The translations under genes and the position numbers were made by a program. Below, one piece after another: positions 11,355-22,218 of a stretch of 64,000 nucleotides of DNA. The first letter of the stretch is position 1. Each line of letters opens with the position of its first letter. The notes below the pieces were generated by a model. It ran no database searches, was not told where the DNA came from, and worked only from the letters and a program-made list of their open reading frames with translations. Source of the DNA: Pseudopithomyces maydicus. Lineage: Eukaryota > Ascomycota > Dothideomycetes > Pleosporales > Didymosphaeriaceae. The stretch covers positions 2,356,001 to 2,420,000 of the forward strand of contig JANTUC010000002.1 in assembly GCA_026873275.1 (NCBI GenBank), written 5' to 3'.

Positions 11355-12727
11355 TTACTCGTTTTCCGCTGCATGTCCAGCCGGTCCCTGGCTCGTGTAG
11401 TCCATTGTCACAAATGCGCGGTCCACCTCTTTCAGCCCCTCTGTGCAATATTGTAATGTCTCGGCAATATCGTGGCATCGGCGCAAGTGAGCCTTCTCGC
11501 TCATGAGCACATCCATCTCGACCCATACGCCGTCTCCTGCATGGTAAGCTTTGATACTCTTATACCCTTCAACAAGCGGCGCAAAGCGCCACGCCATGTA
11601 CATCATCTTTCTCGCCGTACGGTCATCTGCAGCTTCACCCGACAGCCTCGTGACGTTTTCCAACATGGTGCCTGCCCAGTCGTAGATGATGAAGAGGGAA
11701 AGTATGGTCGCTCCAACGGGATCCAGCCACCAGACGTCTAGTTGCGATCCGATAAGAGGGAACAGGAGAGATAACGTGTTGAAATACACGTCAGTCTTGC
11801 AATCTTGAGCCAGAGCCTGAACCTGTGTTGTCTTGATCCTGGCGCAACCAATCCAGATGGTACCCTTGACGACAATGGTTGCAACCATGGAGCTTATTGC
11901 TGCAGGGGGAGCTCGGCGGTTTTGTGCTCTCCAGAGGGAAGTAATTTAGACACTGATTCTTGTAGAATCTGTAGGAAGGAGACAATCATGATGATGGAGA
12001 AGACCAGGATACCGATAGGTTCCAGTCGGCGCCGGCCAACAGGGAATCGCTTCTTCAAACGGTCGAGTTTCCAGCCCACTAGTCTGTTGGTGGTCCAGAT
12101 GATCAGGGTGCATAACAGGTCCAGCGCAGAGTCCACGAGCGAAGCGATGAGCGAGAGCGAGTTGGACCATATAGCGGCGATGGCTTTCGCTGCTAGCAAG
12201 AGTATGTTCACAACGACGTTGATGTTGATCGCCCATTTCACATTCCGCGCAGATTTCCGTCTCCTTTCGCGCTCCTCGTCGGGCAAAAAGCATTCCACGC
12301 GCTCTTCACTGAAGCCCAGCGGCCCACGGTCCTCGACAACGCCATCGTGATCAAGGTCCTGTGGTGCCATGCTATCCAGAACGTCATCCGCCAGTGCCGT
12401 GACGATCGAATCAACCTCCAGCCAATCGTCCAGTCTTTTGTTTTGCTCTTCGTAGAATTTTTTTAGTTTCTTGTTCGTTGTTTTCTTCAACTCTTCGTCT
12501 GTCTTCCGGAACTTTTCGAGTGCGTTGTGATCTACATTCTCGAGCAGTTGTTTCTTCAATTCCATGGCATGTTGCTTATTCATTGTAGCATCGACCGCGT
12601 CTCGGAAACGCGTTCGCGGGTGTGCTGTCCGAGGGGAGCCGTTTCCGGATTCAAGGTCCAGATGCCGGTATTCTTGATCTCGCCCAGAAACATTGCGAGC
12701 AAGCTCCCGATGGCGTGAGGCAACCAT
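11355..12727 (-). CDS. Cation diffusion facilitator (CDF) transporter 1, frame broken once
   Basis: Membrane cation/proton antiporter of the CDF family, of the type using Asp-only metal sites (Mn/Fe-like). The upstream part (12727 to about 11910) has a charged cytosolic N-terminus of about 165 residues. The TM region follows, with SLSLIASLVDSALDLL (TM2, D-x3-D) and the family motif FPVGRRRLEPIGILVFS. The downstream part (about 11909 to 11355) carries IVVKG, QALAQDCKTDVYFN (TM5 D-x3-D) and the C-terminal cytoplasmic domain (AYHAGDGVWVEMDV, HDIAETLQY). The two parts are in different frames and no GT-AG intron reconciles them. They join smoothly if one C is missing from the C5 run at 11905-11909 (G on the plus strand). 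As read, the first frame stops at 11894-11896. Its tandem neighbour is an intact paralogue that matches across the break, which supports a single-base error or mutation. Confidence 0.85.
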
Positions 12728-13339
12728 ACTGGCAACAAAGTGATACTCGTATGGATCTTCAGAGAAAGAAAGAGAGCAAAGTACAGATAAGACGCGTCGA
12801 AAACGAACAGCCTAGATGATTAGGAAAAGAAAAGAGACCGACCAGAGAAACAGAGGTGAGGTGGCACATGTACAGCCTGTACAATGACGATCTGGGGTTA
12901 GTGTGCAGGGCAGATGTGAGCTTGTTTGTGATTAAAGTGAACTTGGCAGGGGTGTGAGATGACGTCATGTGAGCTGGACGGTGATCGAAATCGCGCACTC
13001 ACGTGCCGGTTTACCCGTCCAGGCACATGTTATGTTTTGTATTAAATCGTCTTCTGCATAATCTACACTTTGTATACTACACCACATATAGTACACCGTT
13101 TTCCACGGGCTTGACTCACACGTCCTTTTCAATCCTTGTCAGTATCTAAGAAGATACTGCATCACGGCCTGCACTTTCTCGGTACCCACCAGGTAACGTC
13201 AGGGCAAGGTGGAGCTTTCTCTCGCCCAAGGCCAGAAAGAGCAAGAGAAAATTGGATCAAATTTCGGTGCGGTTGGTAGACAGGTCTTTACACTAATCCA
13301 TGTCCACGGTTTCTTTAATTAGTGCCTGACGAGCAACGT
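12728..13339. other. Intergenic region between tandem CDF genes
   Basis: Promoter of CDF-1 and 3' flank of CDF-2, both minus strand. No gene or clear element is seen. Confidence 0.5.
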
Positions 13340-15115
13340 CTACTCCTGCTGTGACATATGTGTTGGCAGGTTGTATCCTGTGTAATCAATGTGGACAAAT
13401 GCGCGATCGACATAGGGAACGCTTTCTGGATACTGTTAGTCATGTTTCTTTTGTTTCTGGACGTGGACTTTACCCAAAACATATTGCAAGGATTCTCCTA
13501 GATCATGGCTGTCTCGGAGGCTGATGGTTTCGTCTACCACAATGTCGCATTCCACATTGATCTTATCACCCGCATGATAGGCCTCGAGTCCTTGGATCTG
13601 CTTGATGGTCTTGGCGAAACGCATAGTCAGGTATAGCAAGATGTTGCGTTCGTCAGCTGTGGCAGCAGCACCCGTCAGGTTTCTGATGTGCGTGGCACTC
13701 GTACGACTCCAATTGACAATGATGAACAGGGACAGCAGAAGACCACCAAGAGGATCGAGCCACCAGATCTTGGCGTAGAAGCCCACAAGAGGGAACAGGA
13801 TACTGAAGACGTTGAAAACGACATCGGTTTCGGCGTCTTGGGCGAGTGCCTGCACCGACGAGTTCCGGATGAGACGGCACCAGAGCCAACAACCGCCCTT
13901 GACGATGACGGTCGAGGACATGATGGCGATGGCAGGAACGGAAAGCTCAACGACGGTGCGATCGTCGCCAGTCAGCCTGCTGAAAGCCTCGATGGCGACC
14001 TGGAAGAAGGAGGTGATCATGATGACGCTAAACACCAGCACACCGATGGGCTCAAGACGGCGACGACCTACGGGATAGGCGTACTTGTTCTGGGGACGGG
14101 CGATGATCCACGACGTCACCCAGACTATGGCGGTAGACAGGAAGTCCAGGGCTGCGTCGACCAGGGAGGCGACGACGGAGAGCGACGAGGTCATGACGGT
14201 GACGATGATCTTGAGGATGAGGAGGATGGTGTTGGCGATCAAGTTGACGTAGATGGCGAGCTTGACGATGGGGCTCTCGGTGCCTTCGTCCTCCTCTGGC
14301 GCCCAGTCGGGCATGCCCTTTGCTGCCGAGTCCATGGCATTCTCCTCGTCGTAGCTAGCTGGCTTCAGCAGCGGTGTGTTCTCGTCGACCGAGGGCACCT
14401 TGTACAGATTCTTCGGGGTACGCTTCACCTTGACCTGCGAGGTGGTGCCGTTGGTGCCGTTGGTGGCGGTGGTGGCGGTGGTGGCGTTGTCGCTGTAGCT
14501 GAGCGGGGTGTGTGTTTGCGGGGTGGAGGAGATGGAGGTGGATTCCTCGGTGATGGTGGTGGGGATGTTGACGTTGCCCGACTCGAGGGTGCTGTACTCT
14601 TGGATGAGGTCGTGGGGCAGCGACGAGTCGAGCAGGCGGTCGATGTAGTCGTAGTTCTGGATCAGGTAGTTGTTGCGCTCGTAGTACTGGCGCACGCCCT
14701 TGTTCTTGTACTGCTTGAGCTCGTCTTCCGTCTTGAAGTAGCGGTCCCACCTGTAGCGCGGGTTGGAGCTGCCGATGAGGCGCTGGCTGCGCATCTCGGG
14801 GGTGTGCAGGGCGGCGGCGCCGATGCTGGCCCTGCGCTCGCGCTCCGAGGCCAGGTCCTGGGCCAGCAGGCTGCTCCTGAAGTCTTCCATGTCATCGTCG
14901 CTGGACATGGAGCCGCGGCGGTCCCTCCCCGAACGGAAGCTGCGCAGGGTGGAGGGACGGCGCGAGATCAAGCTCTGCAGCTGGCCGCTGCGCGTGGACA
15001 GGGCATTGGAGTCGGCGGCCAGAGGGAGGAAGCCCTTGGAGTTTGCAAGGCGCGAGAGGCTGGTGGACCGTGGAAGGCTGCTGCTCGCCGGCGAGGGGGA
15101 GCTTCCAGGCGTCAT
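13340..15115 (-). CDS. Cation diffusion facilitator (CDF) transporter 2
   Basis: Intact 575-aa CDF transporter. Exons 13474-15115 and 13340-13425; the 48-bp intron (donor GTAAAG, acceptor TATCCAG, branch CTAAC) restores the family C-terminus (ESVPYVDRAFVHIDY). Without splicing the frame would run into a short unrelated tail. A long Ser/Arg-rich cytosolic N-terminus (about 270 aa) precedes the transmembrane region. Metal-site motifs are SLSVVASLVDAALDFL (TM2, D-x3-D) and QALAQDAETDVVFN (TM5, D-x3-D), with the signature YPVGRRRLEPIGVLVFS. These Asp-only sites fit Mn- or Fe-type CDFs better than Zn-type (H-x3-D); substrate is inferred. It is a tandem paralogue of CDF-1 but with a much longer, divergent N-terminus, so the duplication is not recent. 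Confidence 0.92.
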
Positions 15116-15153
15116 GGCAGGCGGCAGCTACAGGGAGGGAAGGGCGAGGGGAC

Positions 15154-15214
15154 GGTGAAAGGTGAATGGTGAAGGGTGAAGGGTGAAGGGGAAAGAAAGG
15201 GTGAAGGGTGAAGG
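15154..15214. repeat. Imperfect GGTGAAG tandem repeat
   Basis: About eight imperfect copies of a GGTGAA(G) heptamer, just upstream of the CDF-2 start codon, in the likely 5'UTR or promoter. Confidence 0.8.
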
Positions 15215-15460
15215 TTGTTGAGGCTGGGCAATTGCACTCGTGCAAGACGGTGGACGCCAGAAAATCCATGGACAGGCGCACAACTTTTACATTATGAGGC
15301 ATCGGCAGCTTAGCAGAACCACTCCCGCGGTTCGTTGGCTGTTTTGGACGTTGCAGCCGGACGTCACAGGCCCCCCGGATCCCTGTTGGGACCGTCGCCT
15401 ATCTGCTTTCGGGCCTTTGGCATCTTATCAGATCCGACCTTCCCCGCCTCTGTGCCCTTG

Positions 15461-15562
15461 CCTGTCCCTCTGCCTCTGCCTCTGCCTCTCCCTCTCCCTC
15501 TCCCTCTGCCTCTCCCTCTGCCTCTCCCTCTCCCTCTGCCTCTCCCTCTCCCTCTCTCCCTC
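15461..15562. repeat. Polypyrimidine tract (CTCTGC/CTCCCT)n
   Basis: About 100 bp that is almost purely C/T on the plus strand, built of CTCTGC and CTCCCT hexamers. It sits about 350 bp upstream of CDF-2. Pure purine/pyrimidine mirror tracts like this can form triplex DNA. Confidence 0.85.
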
Positions 15563-16164
15563 CGCATGCTCTCTGTGTCTGCATTCCTCTCGCTTCACCC
15601 ACTGCATGCAGCGCGCCCAGCTCGCAAAGCACACAAAGGCCTTGCCCACCTGCAGCTGCCCCCATCTGCCCGTCTGCCACTACCTGGCCAGCCTACTCCG
15701 TCACCCAAAGACCCTCTTTCACCGCCGTGCCAGGACGGCGCCCACACCTGCGCGCGTAGTGCCAAGCGGAGCTGGTCCGCACCTGCATTAGCAGCCTGAT
15801 CCGCCTCGAGCATACCCTTTGGAGCCTGTCCTGGGCACTTGTACGAATCGAGCGCAGCAGCGTCATGTGCCTGCAAAACGCTCCACGTGCCAGCAAAACT
15901 CTCCACGCTGCTACCGGTACTGAATAATCCCATTTATTCGTCTGTTTAAACCTTGGCCAGGAGGCATTCGAGGAGGCCTCGGGACGATCTTCTACCAAGA
16001 ACGGCCCCAGCCTGTTTCACATCCCCCACAGCGACTTTTCACCATCCTTCGCCCGACCTTCCCACGCCTTCAATCACCGCACACTCGATGCCAGAATAGC
16101 CGTCCTGATACTTGCCCTGTTCCTCACTTGCTCTTGACACGCTCGTTGCAAACCCAACCAACCC

Positions 16165-17957
16165 CTATCTGTTGCTCGGATACCAAAACTCCTTTTGAGG
16201 GAAGAATTCCTCTTTGATGAGTCGTGGGGTCGTAAAGCGGAGTAGCGTGTTTGGGCTGCCAGCCTTGTCATTGGTCCCCGACGCCCTGCTGCCGCCAAAA
16301 GACTGTTGGCCGATGAGCGCAGCCGTCGTCTTGCAATCTGCGACACGTTAGCAGCCATCCAACATGGCCTTCCGTCCCGTTGCGACTCACTGATGTAGAA
16401 GTTACCAGCCGAGTATCTCAGCGCATCCTCGGCCTCGCGGATGGCCGCCCGTGAATTCGCAAAGACAGCACCCGTCAACGCGAATCCGCCACCTGCCTGG
16501 TCGACCTTTTCTAAAATGCTCGGCCAATCCGCATCAGGATAAACATAGATTACGAGCACCGGCCCAAAGATCTCGTAATTGAACAGCTTGTGGTCCGCCG
16601 AGTCGGCCAGGTACACCGTGGGCTTGACGTAGTAACCTTTGGAATCGTCATACGCGCCACCAGCGAGAACCTTAAGTGAAGAGTCGTTGTTGCTATCGTC
16701 AATGACCGCTTTGATCTTGTCGAAGGACTTGCGGTTGATGACGGGGCCCATGAATGCGGCAAGATCCTCGTGTGGGTTGCCCTGGGTGATGCTCTTCACA
16801 TCGGCAAGGAACGCTTCGAGAAATTCTTTCGATCTTGACTGGGGTAGATACAGCCGCGAGGTCGCAGAGCACTTCTGACCCTGGTACTCGAACGATCCGC
16901 GGATCGTATGCTTGACTGCAGACGGGATATCCGCAGTCGGGTGGATCAGCGTGAAATTTTTGCCCGACGTCTCACCCACGAGACGCGGAAACTCGCGATA
17001 CGTGTGATTGCCGATGCCTTGACCGACGCGAGCTTGCAGCTGGCGGAAGACGTCTGAGGAACCCACGAAGCCGAGACCCGCAAAATCACGGTGGCTTAGG
17101 ACTACATCGTTGATTTCTTCGGGATCGCCGGGGATGAATTGGATGACATCTGGGGGAAGACCAGCTTCGAGGAGAATCTCGTACACAATCTGGCTAGCAT
17201 AAACGTTTGCCGGTGAAGGCTTCCATAGCACAACGTTGCCCATGATGGCGGGCCCTGAAATGAGATTGCCACCGATGGCGGTGAAGTTGAAGGGCGACAC
17301 TGCATAGACGAAGCCCTCAAGTGGTCGGTAATCCAAACGCGACCACATACCATCACTGCCGCGGTAAGGTTGTCTTCCTAGTAGTTCGGCGGCGTAGTTT
17401 GTGTTGAGGCGGAAGAAATCTGCCAGCTCAGCGGCGGCATCAACCTCCCCTTGCCAGATATTCTTCCCTTGTCCCAGCATCGTAGCGGCAATGAGCTTGT
17501 AACGATATTTTTTGGACACTAGCTCAGCCGCTTTGATGAAAATGGCGGCACGATCCACAAATGGTGTGTCTTGCCATGACTTCTTTGCCTTGAGCGCCGC
17601 GTCGATGGCTTGAGTGACTTGCTCCTTGGAGATGAGTGGGTTGTTGGTGAACACCGTCTTGTGATCAGCGGGCAGGACCTGCTCCCATGAGCTGCTCGTT
17701 TGTTGTGCTGCGCCGCTAATGAAGACGTTTGATTTCAAAGGAATCTGATTCTGCAGCTCTTTGAGGGCCTTTTCAATCTCCACTCGCTCAGATGAACCTC
17801 GCTCATAAGTAGGGTTTGGTTCATTTCGCTCTGGAGGAAGTTGGAATGGTATTGTCGCATTAGCTGTGGTCTTTGTGCGGCTTTGGATCGAAGGAATAAG
17901 GCGTAGACCTGCCCTCCGAGAAGCAACAGGTCTCAATCTGAAAAGGGAGACAGACAT
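16165..17957 (-). CDS. Delta-1-pyrroline-5-carboxylate dehydrogenase (mitochondrial)
   Basis: NAD-dependent aldehyde dehydrogenase (579 aa) oxidising glutamate semialdehyde/P5C to glutamate, and the 3-hydroxy analogue to 4-hydroxyglutamate. Exons 16391-17957 and 16165-16337; the intron (donor GTGAGT, acceptor CGCAG) restores the conserved C-terminus NCKTTAALIGQQSFGGSRAS. The start at MSVSLFRLRPV was chosen because a basic mitochondrial presequence follows. An upstream in-frame extension to 18215 is possible but has no family resemblance. Active-site landmarks are the nucleophile Cys in YQGQKCSATSR, the oxyanion/NAD segment SPFNFTAIGGNL, the glutamate region FPRLVGETSGKNF and GFVGSSDVF. Length matches fungal P5CDH. 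It is divergent from the HOGA-type aldolase gene across a 489-bp promoter region, consistent with a shared proline/hydroxyproline pathway. Confidence 0.95.
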
Positions 17958-18446
17958 GTTGTGTGGGTGTAATGATGGAATGCAGCAGGCAGCGAAGAGC
18001 CGTTGAAGTATTCCATGTCGGCCTATGCATCCATTGGAAGCCGAAGTCGCAGCATGACGCCGTTGGAAAGCGATGTGACCTAGGGCCCGATATGGACGCT
18101 CGTATTCTCCTCCCCTTCTGCTCCACCCGTCGCACCAAACGGGTGATTGTGGGAAGAGAAGGATGCATATGCGAGGTCGGAAGGCTGCCCGTAGCGTGAG
18201 ATTAAGTGGTCGCACTACCCCAGGTCACCCAAACGATATCAGCCGGTGCGGATCGGAACTGAAGCCGAGCAACTTCACCACCCTCTTGTCATGACATGAA
18301 TTCGGAGCGGAAATAAGCGGTAGCAGTCGAGACCTTTGCGTTGTCTTTATCATGTACTCGCTGATAATGCAGGGCTAGCACCATCCAACTCATCTTTGGC
18401 CGTATCCTCCATATTGTCATCCTCGATTTCTCGTCCAAATCTGAGC
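17958..18446. promoter_or_regulatory. Bidirectional promoter region, P5CDH / HOGA-type aldolase
   Basis: A 489-bp region between divergent start codons of two enzymes of one pathway. It contains several CGG half-sites typical of Zn2Cys6 regulators, including closely spaced ones near 18243-18255 and 18301-18320. No defined operator can be proven. Confidence 0.5.
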
Positions 18447-19457
18447 ATGTCAAGTCACGTACCGGAAAGCGGTGTCTGGTGCCTATCAGTCACTTTTTCA
18501 ACCCTGAAACAGATGAGCTTGCTCTGGATGCGCAGGCACGATACTTCCATTATCTCTCCACGACTGGAATTGCTGGGATCGTTGTCCTAGGCACGAATGC
18601 AGAACCATTTCTCTTAACCCGCGAGGAGCGGAAGGTCCTCCTGAAGACATGCAGGCGCATCGTCGGACAGGAATTCCCTATCATGGCAGGTGTCGGCGGT
18701 CACAGTACTAGACAGGTATTACAACACATCGCAGACGTTGCGGATGCAGGGGCAAACTCAGCTTTACTACTCCCACCTGCGTATTTCGGTACTGCAACCA
18801 TACCTCAAGTCGTGGAAGCCTTCTACGACGATGTAGCCAAAAATTCTCGGCTTCCTGTGGTCATCTATAACTTCCCAGACGTTTGCAACGGCGTGGACAG
18901 TTAGATATTTGGACCTTCAATCCGACCTTATCACCACCCTTGCCCTCCGCCCCTCCAATATTGTCGGCGTAAAACTTACTTGTGGCTCGGTCGCTAAGAT
19001 CACCCGCCTAGCGGCTATACTGCCCAACTCACGCTTCGCTATCTTTAGCGGCCAGTACGACTTCTTACTGGGTGGTCTGGCCAGTGGATCATCAGGCTGC
19101 ATCGCAGCTTTTGCCAACGTATTCCCAAGGACAATTCCAGAGATATACCGACTCTACCAGCATGGCCTACGCGATGAGGCTCTGGTCTTGCATAGGAAGG
19201 CTGCACTAGCAGAACAGCCCATCAAGGCGGGAGTTGCGGCCACTAGATATGCGGCTGCGATACACAGTGCATATTATGCCGAAATTGATAACGCAGTGAG
19301 TTTACTGAGACCACGCAGACCTTATGTTGGACCTTCAGTTGTTTTAAAAGAACGAGTCGAATCTACAATGAAGGAAGTGGTTGAAGTTGAGCGAACACTG
19401 GGGAATACCACGATGAACACCAGGAAATTCGAGCCGCAGATGACAGCGCGGCTGTGA
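18447..19457 (+). pseudogene. DHDPS-family aldolase (4-hydroxy-2-oxoglutarate aldolase-like), frame broken twice
   Basis: Class I aldolase of the DHDPS/NAL family. In this setting the likely reaction is 4-hydroxy-2-oxoglutarate to pyruvate plus glyoxylate, the last step of hydroxyproline breakdown (as in animal HOGA1). Visible motifs: GVW near the start, GTNAEPFLLTREER (the GTTGE loop), LLLPPAYFG, the catalytic-Tyr motif YNFP, and the Schiff-base Lys in IVGVKLTCGSVAK. Two breaks are seen. After MSSHVPESGVW (start 18447) one base is missing near 18482, beyond which PISHFFNPETDEL lies in the next frame. At 18899-18914 a 16-bp insertion between two TGGAC copies creates a TAG (18902-18904), and the remaining third (to 19457) continues in another frame. 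No intron can explain either. One break alone could be a sequencing error; the insertion is harder to dismiss. Alternative annotation: functional gene with assembly errors. Confidence 0.72.
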
Positions 19458-20020
19458 GTAGTGCATGAGTCCTTAGACCAATTACAATACATATTTGATT
19501 TTTTGATTCTTTCATGTCCAATATATCTGCGAGTTACATTATATCTTTCGTATGTGATCGAACCAAGAATCGTGCTGCTGTACACCTGGGCAGCCTACGA
19601 ATTTTCACACAGGCCCTCGGGGTACAATATCCGCCAATTAAGATAAACCGCGGCTGTATTTCATAGATAGTATGCTTCTTTGTTGTGCGGGTTCGATACC
19701 GCACCCTGACATCGACATCTACCGTGATCGGTTCAGTATCCGATCCCAGCATTTGATACCAGATGTCCAGTGACTGGGATGGCTACCCCGGATCTCTTCC
19801 TCCCCGCAACCATCCTTGTTATCGGGTCGCTTCACGGTCGACCCTACTAGATTAGGATAAGCCATCATGTATCTGATATGATCCAGACCCATATTTCTTG
19901 AACCACTTCCGGGAAGAAATGGTATGTATACAGGTCTGCTCTCTGCGATGCTTCCGGGTCATTGACGCTCTTCTCCCTCTATCGACACTTCTGACCTACC
20001 CTTCCTTGTTCACAATTGCA
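19458..20020. promoter_or_regulatory. Intergenic region with CCG-N4-CGG site upstream of the permease
   Basis: Contains the palindromic triplet pair CCG-TGAT-CGG at 19722-19731, the type of site bound by Zn2Cys6 dimers, about 290 bp before the permease start. A T-arm-like hairpin at 19686-19704 is not part of a complete tRNA. Confidence 0.4.
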
Positions 20021-21904
20021 ATGGATGCCAACAAGAACGAGAAAATCGTTGAAGTCATGGCAGGTTCTAAGCAGGGCGGCGAGCTCTATCCAATTGAGAC
20101 CGCCACTGATCAAAGCATGTACCATGGGCACGTCGGGAATGCAGACGAATTGCAGCGCCATCTAGGAAATCGACAGCTGCAGTTGATCGCCATTGGTATG
20201 TCCATAAAGACGAATCCTGGAGACTTTTAGAATCTCAATATCAGAGTCTAATACGTTCGTCAGGCGGCTCCATCGGCACAGCTACTTTCGTGTCGATATC
20301 TAGCGGTTTGTTAAAGGGCGGCCCTGGTAGTCTTTTTCTCGCATACACAATATATACTTGCATGCTCGGCCTTGTCAACAACTGTCAGGCTGAAATGAGT
20401 TCGTATATGCCTGTAACGGGAGGTTTCATCCGTATGAGCGGCAAGTGGGTTGATGAAGCCTTGGGTTTCATGATCGGATGGAGTGAGTCTCTTTCCTTTA
20501 TAAAAAAATCTTTTCCAATCTAAACATTACTAGACTTTTTCATCTACGAAGCTATCCTTGTGCCGTTCGAAATCACAGCCCTCAACCTAGTCCTTTCGTT
20601 TTGGCGCGATGATATCCCCGTCGAAGCTGTGGTAGCAGCCTGTATTGTGCTATACTTCTGTATCAACGCTTTCGTTGTAAAGTGGTACGGTGAATGTGAA
20701 TTTTGGCTGGCCCTCGGAAAGGTCTTCCTTCTCCTCATGCTTTTCTCGTTCACGTTCATTACCATGGTCGGCGGCAACCCAAAACATGACGCGTACGGTT
20801 TTCGCTACTGGAGAAACCCTGGAGCGTTTGCTGAGCACATTACGACTGGACCGCTAGGGCAATTTGAGGGGTTTCTTGGAGCTCTCTGGAGCGCTGCATT
20901 TACTGTCGTTGGCCCTGAGTACGTTTCGATGGTAGCTGGTGAGGTCAAAAGCCCTCGGAAATACCTCAAGCAGGCTTTCAAAGCGACCTATGCCCGTTTC
21001 GGTCTATTCTTTATTGGTAGTGCGCTATGTGTAGGCATCGTCGTGCCATATAACAACACTACCCTTATCGAAATATTTTCCGGCAAGGCTGGCGGAGCTG
21101 GTACCGCTGCTGCATCACCGTACGTCATTGCGATGAACAGTGAGTCTCCTATCCAATTATTGATCAGAATTATGACTCACTAAACTCGTAGATCTTGGCA
21201 TCGAAGGCCTTCCTCACCTGACCAACGCCCTCTTGGTAACCTCCATCTTCTCTGCAGGCAATGCCTACACCTACTACGGTACCAGGTCTCTCTATGGTCT
21301 CGCTATTGAAGGTCAGGCCCCTCAATTTCTCCGGAAATGCACCACAGCCGGTGTTCCTATTTATTGCCTTTGTATCGTCATCCTATTTCCCTTCCTGGCA
21401 TTCCTCAACGCATCCTCGGGCTCTGCAAAAGTCCTTACTTGGCTTACCAACATCATCACTGGAGCCCAGATAATCGACTACATCGCGATCTGTACCAATT
21501 TTGTATTTTTTTACCGGGCGTGCAAAGCTCAGGGTTTAGACAGAAAGACGCTTCCATATTATGGAAGGTTTCAACCCTGGAGTGCGTACATTCCCTTGGT
21601 ATTTCTCACATGCGTCGTGACTTGCTATGGTTATACCACGTTTCTACCAGGAAAATTTACGGTTGATGATTTCTTTACTTATTATATGATGTTGTTGGTT
21701 GATCCAGTGCTCTTCATTGGATGGAAGCTGTGGAAGAAAACGAAGTTCATCAAGTCGAGCGAGGCAGATTTAGTGTGGGACAAGCCAATCATTGATGCAT
21801 ACGAGGACGGTCTTGAGGATGAGCATGTAGGTTTTTGGCGAGACGTTGGAAACATGTTTGGCCATTGTTTTGTGCGCAATGGCAAGGCTGATGAAGAGAA
21901 GTAG
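20021..21904 (+). CDS. YAT-family amino-acid permease
   Basis: Plasma-membrane amino-acid/proton symporter of the fungal YAT (AAP) family, 570 aa, with twelve predicted membrane segments. Exons: 20021-20195, 20264-20482, 20534-21139, 21192-21904, all joined at clean GTATGT/GTGAGT donors, total length divisible by three. Family landmarks: LGNRQLQLIAIGGSIGTATF at TM1, GGPGSLFLAY, the EMSSYMPVTGGF segment before TM3, LGFMIGWNFF, and GPEYVSMVAGEVKSPRKYLK in the middle. The start at MDANKNEK was preferred to an in-frame ATG at 19898 because family members have about 50-60 residues before TM1. Substrate cannot be read from sequence. Its position between aldolase and aminotransferase suggests uptake of the amino acid catabolised by the cluster, proline or hydroxyproline. 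A CCG-N4-CGG site lies upstream. Confidence 0.93.
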
Positions 21905-22218
21905 TTGGTTTGGTAATGGCTTTGGACCGATATAAACTAGCGGATACGTCTTACTTGAGAGGCAGCACCCAAAATAAATAGATTCGTGCTGATTACACTC
22001 TATATCCGCAGTCGGTATCTCACACCGGTTCTCTTTCTTTTTCGAACTTTTCGGGGTTAACGTAGGGTAACTCGGGATCCATCCCGATATTACAGTCGTA
22101 ACCTTGAACCTAGAGCGGATAGCGTGTGTTAAATACTGTGCATGTAAATACAGACACAGCCATCGCACATTCTGTATGATTAGTTGCTTTACGATCTATT
22201 TGCAGTATCCAGACCATC
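21905..22218. promoter_or_regulatory. Aminotransferase promoter with CCG-N4-CGG site
   Basis: A 314-bp region holding CCG-CAGT-CGG at 22006-22015 (about 204 bp upstream of the start) and a wider CCG-N11-CGG pair near 21931. Both are plausible Zn2Cys6 targets; neither is proven. Confidence 0.4.

Larger units (their letters stand above)
15116..16164. other. Promoter of CDF-2 and 3' flank of P5C dehydrogenase
   Basis: A 1-kb region with two simple-sequence blocks (listed separately). The reading frames crossing it are low-complexity and not credible genes. Confidence 0.55.

Noticed and set aside
13688..15172. 494-aa open frame on the plus strand
   Set aside because: It is antisense to the well-supported CDF-2 gene and is Gly/Val/Asp-rich in a way explained by the codon use of the opposite strand.
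19686..19704. tRNA T-arm-like hairpin with GGTTCGATACC
   Set aside because: No matching A box, anticodon arm or acceptor pairing is found upstream, so it is not a tRNA.
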